DNA of 64,000 nt from assembly GCF_035555955.1 (NCBI RefSeq), contig NZ_DATMGA010000039.1, positions 1-64,000 of the forward strand. Reading direction: 5' to 3'. The notes under the pieces are model-generated. The model did no database searches and had not been told where the DNA came from. It was given only the letters and a program-made list of their open reading frames with translations. This DNA comes from Eoetvoesia sp035555955 (GTDB lineage Bacteria; Pseudomonadota; Gammaproteobacteria; Burkholderiales; Burkholderiaceae_B). This document shows, piece after piece, positions 52,567 through 60,470 of the stretch. The first letter of the stretch is position 1. Each line of letters begins with the position of its first letter. Both the position numbers and the translations under genes were made by a program.

Positions 52567-54210
52567 ATGAACGGCGGCACCCTCTTCGCTCTCGCGCACC
52601 CGTTGGTCGTCATGCTGATTGGAGTCGCGGTTTTGGCTTTGTGGCGCGGTGATGCGCGGCGTCCGCCTTACCTGCTTTACTTCGGTCTGAGTTACCTGGC
52701 ATACAGTTTTGGGGTCAGCGCGCAAATCCTTTTGGTGCCAACGAATCACGTGTTGAATGTTGTCTTTAGCGGCATGATGTATTTATTTGCCACGATGTTT
52801 TTTGCACGGGGCCTGATCAGCCTTTCGGGTGCAGCATATGAGTACGCAATACCTGCCGCAATCATCATCTTGTCGCTTGCATGTCGCCTCTATTTCGTTC
52901 AAGTCGAGGACAATGGAATAATGCGGGCAAGCCTGCTGCACGGATCGATCTTTTTGCTTTTTCTTCATGCCGCCTATGTGGCGCGAAGCTTGCGCAAAGG
53001 CTTGCTATCCGAAAAAATCACCTTCTACTCTTTTATCCTGTTCACTCTTACCACGCCGCTTAAATTGCTGTTTGCGTCGGCCCGTCCAGTGGGAAGCTAT
53101 GGCTTCGACTTCAGCAGTTACTGGGCAGTCACCACCATATCGATCTACGCCTTCGCCTTGATATTCGGCCTGGCGCTGATCATTACCATCATCCAGCGCA
53201 ACCAACTGGCAAAAGAGAATATCGATGAAAACCTTAGCCTCATCAGCCACGACCTACGGGCGCCTCTGGCAACCATCGTAGGGAACCTGCGTCTGCTGCA
53301 GGAAAACGCCACACCGGAACAAAGGGCGCATATGCAAGCCATCGAGCGCAGTACTCAATACCAGAACTCGCTGATCGACGACATTATCGCGGGCGGGCAA
53401 GAAGCCCGCCCACTGCAGATAAACCCCGAGCTCATGGACCTCAGGCCCTTCCTTGAGGAACTAAGCCTGCATGGCCGGACATGGTGTAGACAAAACCACA
53501 ATACGTTCTCGCTTGATGTCGCCACAATCTTGCCAAGCCAGATTCGCACCGATGGCCGCCGACTGAAACAGGCGCTGCTCAATCTGCTATCGAACGCCGC
53601 GTTGGCAACACACGAAGGCCGCGTGAGTCTGCATGTAAAAAGCGTGGATCAAGGACAAGGGCTGGCCCGCATCAGCTTTGAAGTCCACGACACGGGGCAC
53701 GGGGTGGAGGTTGAACACCAATCGCAATTGTTCGAAGCTTATCAGCGATTCGATCAGCAACGCCCAGGGACCGGCCTGGGCCTGTATATCGCTCAACGGA
53801 TCGCCCACAATCTGGCAGGCACTTTGGACGTCAAAAGCCTGCCCGGCAAAGGCAGTTGCTTTTCACTGACGCTGAGCGTTCCCACCCTGGAGTCAGACTC
53901 TTTGCCCAAAGGCTGGCAACCGACGGCGCTGGACGGCACAAATCCTGAACCACCGGACAGCGGGATTGAGGGCAGTCAAAGGCAACCAGCCGCACCGCCA
54001 TGTCACAATCCCCCGGAAGACCTCCGCCAACAACTGGCCACGTACGCATCCCATGGCCGTTATAGCGACATCCAGGACTGGATCAACTTGCCGGCACTGC
54101 AAAACCCCTGTTACCTGGACTTTCGGACAGCGGTGCAGGCAGCACTCGATGACCTGGATTTCGACCGGCTCCAGGCGCTTGCGCAAAGCAAGGATAGCCG
54201 GAGCCTTTAG
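52567..54210 (+). CDS. Orphan membrane sensor histidine kinase
   Basis: The 547-aa product has about six or seven membrane segments in residues 10-210, with little periplasmic sequence. A HisKA region follows with S-H-D-L-R-A-P-L (H228), then an ATPase domain with an N-box (L-L-N-L-L-S-N-A), D-T-G-H-G and G-T-G-L-G-L. About 100 residues follow the ATPase domain without a recognised fold. No response regulator is encoded nearby. The gene lies between tRNA-Val and its degenerate copy. Confidence 0.87.
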   Translation: MNGGTLFALAHPLVVMLIGVAVLALWRGDARRPPYLLYFGLSYLAYSFGVSAQILLVPTNHVLNVVFSGMMYLFATMFFARGLISLSGAAYEYAIPAAIIILSLACRLYFVQVEDNGIMRASLLHGSIFLLFLHAAYVARSLRKGLLSEKITFYSFILFTLTTPLKLLFASARPVGSYGFDFSSYWAVTTISIYAFALIFGLALIITIIQRNQLAKENIDENLSLISHDLRAPLATIVGNLRLLQENATPEQRAHMQAIERSTQYQNSLIDDIIAGGQEARPLQINPELMDLRPFLEELSLHGRTWCRQNHNTFSLDVATILPSQIRTDGRRLKQALLNLLSNAALATHEGRVSLHVKSVDQGQGLARISFEVHDTGHGVEVEHQSQLFEAYQRFDQQRPGTGLGLYIAQRIAHNLAGTLDVKSLPGKGSCFSLTLSVPTLESDSLPKGWQPTALDGTNPEPPDSGIEGSQRQPAAPPCHNPPEDLRQQLATYASHGRYSDIQDWINLPALQNPCYLDFRTAVQAALDDLDFDRLQALAQSKDSRSL

Positions 54211-54215
54211 AGTGC

Positions 54216-54290
54216 AGGCGGGTGGTACCGGGTTCGAACCCGTGCCCCCTGCCGTGTGAAGGCAGCACCCTACCATCGAGCCAACACATC
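54216..54290 (-). pseudogene. Degenerate tRNA-Val(CAC) copy
   Basis: The sequence aligns without gaps to the tRNA-Val at 52107-52181. The anticodon arm (CTGCC-TTCACAC-GGCAG) and T loop are intact, but the acceptor stem has four mismatched pairs (GATGTGT against ACCACCC), the D arm has changes and CCA is replaced. It is probably a decayed duplicate; a functional tRNA is unlikely. Confidence 0.75.
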
Positions 54291-54323
54291 AGTCGGCGCT
54301 GCGACACTTGACCAAGTCGGAAA

Positions 54324-55832
54324 TTACTCGAACTTGCCCAGCGTAAGCGTCAGGTTCGTCGTCTTGGTGGCGATGATCATGGGTTGCTGATCTCCGACGT
54401 CATCGTAGGCGAACCCGTACGCCAGGCCGTTGGCGCTGTACTCGTGAAAATGCTGAGCCCAGACATTGCTGGGGATGGCGGGCGGATAGCTGGCGCTGAT
54501 GGGCGGGGCGTAGCCGCTGCCGACGTCGATGTTCAGCTCGGTGGTCGTGCTGCCGATGACACCGCGGTTGAATCCGGCAAGAATGGCCTTGCCGGTATTT
54601 TTGAGATCGGTCAACAAGTCTCCGGTTTGCGGCACGCCTACGCCTGTCATCGTACCGTCGCAATCCAGGACGTTTTGGGTCGTGATGTCGTTGAAAGTGA
54701 ACTGAACTGCCCCTGTTCCCGAATTGTCTTTATAAAAATCCAACGTCTTGCCATCCGCCTGAACCTTTCCATAGTATGTCTTTTGCAGCGCATTGGAAGA
54801 GCACGTTACGGCCAGCCAACTATTCTTCCAGTTGGCCATCGCACTGCTGATGACGGCATCCAGATAGGTGCTGGTTGCAATGCCCGGGGTCTTGGAGGGC
54901 GCCAGCGCGCGCAACTTGTTGCTGGTATTGGCGCTTGGCGGATAGGCATCGGCATCCACTCCGGAAGTCGGCATTTCGACCGACGTATTGAACGGCGCAC
55001 CCAGTTGGGCAAGATCGGCCAGTATCTCAGACCGCTTTTTGTTGTACAGGCCTTGCGGGCTGCCCTGAACGTCGTTGCCGGTAGCGCTTGCGGATATGGG
55101 AAAGCCGTATTGATCGACCTGCGTCGTGTTTATATACAGCAGCCCGTCCACATCGAACGAGAATTCCAGCCAATCATAAAAACAAAGCGCCCCTATGCCG
55201 CCTGCCGCAACGACCGGCGTGGTGTAGCCGTCGACCTTTCCCGAAGCGGAAGAACTGCCGCCGACCCTGGGCGTAAACGGCAGCAAAGGTTTGCCCACCG
55301 AGATCCAGATGCGCCCGCTGAATGCGGCCGGCCCCTTGCCGAAGCCCGGGATATTGATGCTGTTGAAGCTGGTGAGATCGGCCACTGCGGTGGCGCCGGT
55401 ACGGCTTAGCGAAATGCCGTAGTTGGCCCAAGGGGCCGGGTAATTCTGTTGATAGGCCGTACCCGACAGGCCGGTTTGAATTTTCGACGAATCGGTGATC
55501 GTGTTGTCGCTGGTCGACATCTCGACGGGGCGGCTCTGCGTACCGTCGTAGCGGTAGAAGACCTGGCCCGGCACTTTGACCAGACCGGTGATGTAGGCAT
55601 AAACAGGAATGTCGGCGGGGATTCCCGTGGCATCGACGCTGGCGTCGACCAGCAGCTTGTTGGTGCCATCCACGGTTCCGCCCGAACCAGAAGACTGGCC
55701 AAGGCTGGCGCCAAGACCGCCGCCCGAACTCCCGTCGCCGGAGCCGCCAGGACAGCCGGTCAGCAAACCAAGCAGCCCCGCTGCGCCCAGACTCTTGAAA
55801 ATGACACGCCTTTTCCCGTTGAACTCAGCCAT
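54324..55832 (-). CDS. GH64-like (beta-1,3-glucanase/thaumatin-like) lipoprotein
   Basis: The 502-aa product starts at ATG 55832 with AGGAG. The signal has K-R-R-V-I-F-K followed by a hydrophobic run and L-T-G-C, so it may be a Tat-exported lipoprotein, with a Gly/Ser linker after the Cys. GH64 features are F-S-G-R-I-W-I-S-V-G, D-W-L-E-F-S-F (catalytic Glu), N-T-T-Q-V-D-Q-Y-G-F-P (catalytic Asp) and Y-G-F-A-Y-D-D-V-G near the C-terminus. It probably binds or cleaves beta-1,3-glucan. A longer relative lies at 15675-17744. Confidence 0.75.
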   Translation of the reverse strand: MAEFNGKRRVIFKSLGAAGLLGLLTGCPGGSGDGSSGGGLGASLGQSSGSGGTVDGTNKLLVDASVDATGIPADIPVYAYITGLVKVPGQVFYRYDGTQSRPVEMSTSDNTITDSSKIQTGLSGTAYQQNYPAPWANYGISLSRTGATAVADLTSFNSINIPGFGKGPAAFSGRIWISVGKPLLPFTPRVGGSSSASGKVDGYTTPVVAAGGIGALCFYDWLEFSFDVDGLLYINTTQVDQYGFPISASATGNDVQGSPQGLYNKKRSEILADLAQLGAPFNTSVEMPTSGVDADAYPPSANTSNKLRALAPSKTPGIATSTYLDAVISSAMANWKNSWLAVTCSSNALQKTYYGKVQADGKTLDFYKDNSGTGAVQFTFNDITTQNVLDCDGTMTGVGVPQTGDLLTDLKNTGKAILAGFNRGVIGSTTTELNIDVGSGYAPPISASYPPAIPSNVWAQHFHEYSANGLAYGFAYDDVGDQQPMIIATKTTNLTLTLGKFE

Positions 55833-56080
55833 TATTGGCTCCTCGTCAAATATGCATATCCATGCTTGGCCACAAGCGGCCTTCGCAGCACAACCACTGA
55901 ACTCATACTCGATTCGGAACCCTGGCTCAGCCTTGCAACAGGCCAGCAAGAAAATTCAAAATCCAATTATTCGTGACATTATATTTCAAAGAAAATAGCG
56001 AGTCGAGCACCATGATCCATCCCTACGGCCGCCCGCATCAACGGATCGGTGCGTAGCCGGTCGTGATCGCTCAAATCTTC

Positions 56081-58267
56081 CTAGAACCCGCTCTGGCGGA
56101 TGATCACCCCGGCCAGGGCGCGCAGCCAGTGGGCGCCCAGCGAATAGCGGCCGCCCTCGATGACGATCTTGGCCGACTCGCTGCGCTGCGAGCGCGGCGC
56201 CGACTCCAGCCGCATCCGCACTCGGTACAGCGCATGTTCGACTTCATGCTTATCGTTCGCGGTGCTGACACGGATACTGCCGCCGTGGGCGGCGTCCAGC
56301 ATCGGATTGGGCAGCGTCACGGTGCGCGCGGAATCGATCTCGACAACTCGCGCCAGCAGCGGCTCGAAGCTGTCCGGCACATACACGCGGGCCGGATCGC
56401 CGATCCGCACGTGCTGCAGGCCGTCCTGGTCGACGAAGGCTTCTGCGTACCAGGTACGGCCGGACACCAGCATGCCCAGTTCCTGGCGGGTGTTCACCCA
56501 GACGCCCGCATGCACCAGCGGGTCGAGATCGGTCAGCGTGCCGGAAAACGGCGCCACCAGCTCCAGACGCTCGACTTCCTGGGTGGCGCTCAGCGCCTCG
56601 GCCTGCTCCTGCCGCAGCCGGCTGCCCAGCAGGCCACGCTGCGCGGTGCCCTGCTCGGTCACGTCGGCGTGCCGCAACTGTGACCATACGGTGGCGCTGG
56701 CCGCCTCGGCCTGGGTGCGCTTGGCGCGGGTATCGGGCGACTCCAAGGTCAGCAGCACCTCGCCGGCCCGTACCGGGCCGGCCGGATGGATGTGGCTGAC
56801 CCGGGCGGGAAACGGCGCATACAGCGCCTGGGTGGAGCCGGCGCGGACCCAGCCCGGAGCATGCACCCCGTGGCGCAAGGGCACGAACACGAATGCTCCC
56901 ACCGCCAGCAGCAGACCCAGCGCGATCAGGCGCCTGCGCAAGACGATCTCGCTGCGCCGGCGCCACCATACTCTGAATTCGGAATAAATAGGCAAGAGAA
57001 TAAACCAGGAGATTTCGACGCAAAACAGGAATATTCCAAGCGCCTTGAAGAAATACAGATAGACGCCGACCGCGATGCCGGCGAACACGGTCAGGCGATA
57101 CAGCCAGACGACGAATGCGAACACCGTCAGGAAGCGCTCCGTGCGGCGCGGCAGTATTTCCGGCAGGGGCTCGTGCCAGCCCAACAGCCAGTTGCGCAGG
57201 AAGCGCCGGCCGAAGGCGAAGCAGCGCATGTGCAGATTGGGAATGTCCAGCAGGTCCGACAGCACGAAATAGCCGTCGAACCGCATGAAGGGGCTGGCGT
57301 TGATGGCCAGCGACAGAACCCAGGAAGTCGTGGCCAGGAAGAAGAAGGCCGAACGCAGGACTCCGTCGTCGACCAGGCTCCAGCACAGGGTGGACAGCGC
57401 GGCGATGCCGATTTCCGTGGTCATGCCGGCGGCGACGATGGCCAGGCGCTTGCGGTGATCGGTCAGCTTCCAGGACTCGGACGTGTCGGTATACAGCATC
57501 GGAAACATCACCACCAGCGCCAGGCCCATGTGGGCCACGCGCACCCCGTAGCGGGTAGCGGTAAATGCATGCCCCAGCTCGTGCATCACCTTGACGAAGG
57601 CCAGCGCGGCCATGTAGGCCAGCACGCCGGATGGCGTGAAGCTGTCCTGGAAGCTGACCAGGAACTCATCCCACTGGCGCGAAGCCAGCACCAACCCGGT
57701 AACGGACAGCGCCAGCACGAGCAGCGCGAACGCGCGCGTGTAGATGAAGCGGACGTAGGGCAGCGCGGCCGCCAGCCAACGGTCGGGTCGCACCAGCGGA
57801 ATGCGGATGTAAAGGTAGTGGTGCAGCAGCCAGCGCAGGTCGCGCCGGCTGTGGCTTTCGGCCATTGCCGCAAGCCTTGCGCTGGCCTGCGGCGTATCGG
57901 CGCGCAACAGGAAATTCTGCTCCAGGAATTGCAGCAGGGCCGCAAGCGACTGCGCGTCGGCGGCCAAGGTGGTTTCGGCGTTGAGCCGGGCCAGCAGCGC
58001 CGAGCCTGAGTCCTGCCAGCGCGACAGCATCTCGAATTCCAGCCAGCCGATGCGATAGAAGCGGTTGACCACGGGATCGTGGATCATCCATGCCGGCGAG
58101 CCGTCGCGATTGTCCGCCGCGGGAAACAGGATGAGATCCTCGCGTAGCGGCGGCAGTGGCTGCGCCGACGGCATGGTCTGCGCCAGGCCGCCGGGCAGGT
58201 CGCCCGGCGGCGGCAGATCCCGCGGATCGGGCAGCGCCAGCGTATGGGCCGTCACAGCCCGCTCCAT
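56081..58267 (-). CDS. M50 zinc metalloprotease fused to a HlyD-like domain
   Basis: The 728-aa product has an N-terminal soluble part (residues 1-150, PqqD-like in F-L-E-Q-N-F-L-L-R) and a membrane region with the M50 motif H-E-L-G-H at 229-233 and N-A-S-P-F-M-R-F-D-G-Y at 323-333, whose Asp is the likely third zinc ligand. After further helices comes a periplasmic HlyD-like region (about 470-690) with paired beta strands around a coiled coil. Family: site-2-protease-like/YydH type. It is the last gene of the operon and overlaps the previous one by 16 bp. It may act as the inner-membrane partner of the exporter. Confidence 0.85.
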   Translation of the reverse strand: MERAVTAHTLALPDPRDLPPPGDLPGGLAQTMPSAQPLPPLREDLILFPAADNRDGSPAWMIHDPVVNRFYRIGWLEFEMLSRWQDSGSALLARLNAETTLAADAQSLAALLQFLEQNFLLRADTPQASARLAAMAESHSRRDLRWLLHHYLYIRIPLVRPDRWLAAALPYVRFIYTRAFALLVLALSVTGLVLASRQWDEFLVSFQDSFTPSGVLAYMAALAFVKVMHELGHAFTATRYGVRVAHMGLALVVMFPMLYTDTSESWKLTDHRKRLAIVAAGMTTEIGIAALSTLCWSLVDDGVLRSAFFFLATTSWVLSLAINASPFMRFDGYFVLSDLLDIPNLHMRCFAFGRRFLRNWLLGWHEPLPEILPRRTERFLTVFAFVVWLYRLTVFAGIAVGVYLYFFKALGIFLFCVEISWFILLPIYSEFRVWWRRRSEIVLRRRLIALGLLLAVGAFVFVPLRHGVHAPGWVRAGSTQALYAPFPARVSHIHPAGPVRAGEVLLTLESPDTRAKRTQAEAASATVWSQLRHADVTEQGTAQRGLLGSRLRQEQAEALSATQEVERLELVAPFSGTLTDLDPLVHAGVWVNTRQELGMLVSGRTWYAEAFVDQDGLQHVRIGDPARVYVPDSFEPLLARVVEIDSARTVTLPNPMLDAAHGGSIRVSTANDKHEVEHALYRVRMRLESAPRSQRSESAKIVIEGGRYSLGAHWLRALAGVIIRQSGF

Positions 58268-59628
58268 TGGCGCACCGAGGCCAGCGGTCGGCGCAATAGA
58301 AAATAGACCATCGGCACGCGCTCGCCATATACCTTGGCGGTGCCCTTCAGGCCTATGCGCGCCAGGCGCTCGCTGCCCTGGTCTATCGTGCCGCGCAGCC
58401 GGTACGAGGCGACTCCGTCGGGCGACAGCACGGCTTGGTAGCTGGTCTGGGTGAGCCGCGCCTCGATGGGATGCAGCGGCGCCACCTGCAGGAACATGCG
58501 GATGCGTGCGCCGTGATCCAGTGCGATGGCGTCGGCCACCGGCATGTACAACATCACGCCCGCATCCTTAGGGTCGGCCAGCTGCATGATGCGCTCGCCC
58601 GTGGAGACAGGCTTGCCCTGCCAGTCGTTGACATCGCCGAAGACGGCAATGCCGTCGCGCGGCGCCACTACGTCGATGCGCTTGAGCTGGTCCTCCACCG
58701 CCTGCAGCTCGGCGCGCTTCTCGGCGATGCGGCCCTGCAGGACGGCAACCTCGCTGCGCGCCTTCTCGTCGCCGAACGCGCGCTGCTGGGCCGACAGCAA
58801 CTCAGCGGCGGCCACCTCCAGCGCTCGCAAGGCCACTTCGCGCCGGTTGCGCAACGTCGTGTCATCCAGCGAAAACAGCCGCTGGCCGGCCTTGACCTGC
58901 TGGTTGGGCTTGACGTAGAAGGTCTTGATCACGCCGTCCAGCGGGGCGGCCACGGCCAGGCCGTCCAAAGCCACGATCTCGGCGGGCGCCAGGGCTGCCT
59001 GACGGATGGGCATGGCCAGCAAGGCCGCGACCACCGCCAGGGCGATCCAGAGCTTGCGTGTGCGCGGCAGCCGGCGCACAAGCGGCGTGCGGCGCACGTG
59101 CGTCAGCGCCCAGGCGCAATACGACCAGGTCGACTGCAGCCGCGCAATCGTCTGCAGCGAGGCGCCCGAAGGCGCCTCTTCCAGCATGAACAGCGCCATG
59201 GAGTGGCACTGCCCGTCGCGGAACAGAGGTACCACCAGCATATAGGGCGGCCACCATTCGTCCCAGCCGCTGACGATGTCCGGCAGCAGCCCCGGCAGGC
59301 CTTCGGGGGCGCGGCCTTCCTGCTCGATGCGGCGCAGATCCACCAGGTACATCGACTCGGCCGCCTCGCGCCACAGGACGCGTATCAGGCGCGTGACCCA
59401 GACTGTGAACGGCGTGTCCTCGGCGATCGAGGCAAGGCCCGACACCGCCATCAGATCCAGCCCGCGGGCCGCCTGGCGAAAAGCCAGGGCCTGGCGATAA
59501 GGCATGACCTGCCAAGTCTCGTTGACGATGGTGAACGCCAGCGACTGGATAGTCTGCGCCGAGCGGCTGCGTGCTTCTGCGTTCAGTACCGCCGCGCCCG
59601 CGGCGGCGGTTGCTGCGGCTACGGTCAT
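58252..59628 (-). CDS. Membrane adaptor: GAF-like cytoplasmic part plus HlyD domain
   Basis: The 458-aa product has a cytoplasmic N-terminal region of about 190 residues that looks GAF-like (L-P-D-I-V-S-G-W-D-E-W-W-P-P-Y-M, F-M-L-E-E-A-P-S-G), one membrane helix at about 195-212 and a periplasmic HlyD/lipoyl-type adaptor (G-L-A-V-A-A-P-L-D-G-V-I, a coiled coil near 275-320, R-I-D-V-V-A-P-R-D-G). HlyD-family adaptors bridge inner-membrane exporter and TolC. The cytoplasmic domain is unusual and could sense a signal. It overlaps the next adaptor gene by 4 bp. Confidence 0.8.
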   Translation of the reverse strand: MTVAAATAAAGAAVLNAEARSRSAQTIQSLAFTIVNETWQVMPYRQALAFRQAARGLDLMAVSGLASIAEDTPFTVWVTRLIRVLWREAAESMYLVDLRRIEQEGRAPEGLPGLLPDIVSGWDEWWPPYMLVVPLFRDGQCHSMALFMLEEAPSGASLQTIARLQSTWSYCAWALTHVRRTPLVRRLPRTRKLWIALAVVAALLAMPIRQAALAPAEIVALDGLAVAAPLDGVIKTFYVKPNQQVKAGQRLFSLDDTTLRNRREVALRALEVAAAELLSAQQRAFGDEKARSEVAVLQGRIAEKRAELQAVEDQLKRIDVVAPRDGIAVFGDVNDWQGKPVSTGERIMQLADPKDAGVMLYMPVADAIALDHGARIRMFLQVAPLHPIEARLTQTSYQAVLSPDGVASYRLRGTIDQGSERLARIGLKGTAKVYGERVPMVYFLLRRPLASVRQWSGL

Positions 59629-60470
59629 TGAATTCCCGGGAAATGCACGGTTCCGCTCATGCCTGCCAGCAATTCGGGAAAACTGCCGTCGAAACGGCCT
59701 TCGATCTCCACGGCCTGGGCGGCCGCATCCACGCGCGCGCCAATAGCCGACACCTTGGACGGATAACTACGCCCGGTTTCATCCACCGTCACCTGGAAAG
59801 GCATACCCAGCTTCAGCGTCCTGAGCCAGTGCGAGGGGGCGTTGATGCGCAGCTTCAAAGGGCCGTTGCTGATGATGTCGGCCAACGGCGCTCCCAGGTT
59901 CACGCCCTGGTACTGTTTGACATGCAGGCGCGCGACCCGTCCGTCGAACGGCGCCTTGACCGTGCACTCGTCGGCCTGAGCCTGGCTCAGTTCGACCTGG
60001 CCCACGCCCTTGTCGACGCTGGCCAAGGCCAGGTTGACCTCGACATCGCCAGCGGCCTTCAGGGCACGCAGGCGCGACTTGGCGCTGTAGTTTTCGCGCG
60101 CACCCTTGAGCTCGGCGCGCGCGATCTTGGCCCGCGCCAGATTTTCCGCGCAGTCGAAGGCCAGCAGCGTATCGCCCGCGGCAAAAGAGCTGCCCAGGCT
60201 CATATTCAGCTCGGTGATGCGCCCCGCCATGGGCGCGGCCAGCGTGGTTTCCTTATCCGCCGCGATGAGCGCCCGCACCACGTTCGGGTTCATCTGGGCC
60301 GTGGCACCAGACTCCGGGAGCGGGCGCGAGACCGCCGTATCGGCCGCAGCCGACGCTGCATTCATATCCGGCGCGGCAGCCTGCGCGACACAAGCCGCCA
60401 GCGCCAGAACTGCCAGGCCCAACACCCGCGGCAGCCCCTGCCGCCGTCCCGCACTGCAATTGCGGCTCAT
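59625..60470 (-). CDS. Periplasmic HlyD/RND-type adaptor protein
   Basis: The 281-aa product has a signal peptide (hydrophobic run ending C-V-A-Q-A-A) and an adaptor core: L-A-A-P-M-A-G-R-I-T-E-L, a short coiled-coil hairpin (A-R-A-K-I-A-R-A-E-L-K, V-G-Q-V-E-L-S-Q-A-Q-A) and C-T-V-K-A-P-F-D-G-R-V. It is shorter than the usual 350-450 aa. It likely contacts the TolC-like protein encoded just upstream, whose gene overlaps it by 4 bp. Confidence 0.83.
   Translation of the reverse strand: MSRNCSAGRRQGLPRVLGLAVLALAACVAQAAAPDMNAASAAADTAVSRPLPESGATAQMNPNVVRALIAADKETTLAAPMAGRITELNMSLGSSFAAGDTLLAFDCAENLARAKIARAELKGARENYSAKSRLRALKAAGDVEVNLALASVDKGVGQVELSQAQADECTVKAPFDGRVARLHVKQYQGVNLGAPLADIISNGPLKLRINAPSHWLRTLKLGMPFQVTVDETGRSYPSKVSAIGARVDAAAQAVEIEGRFDGSFPELLAGMSGTVHFPGIQ

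Noticed and set aside
54216..54290. Functional second tRNA-Val
   Set aside because: Four mismatched acceptor pairs and changed D arm make a working tRNA unlikely.
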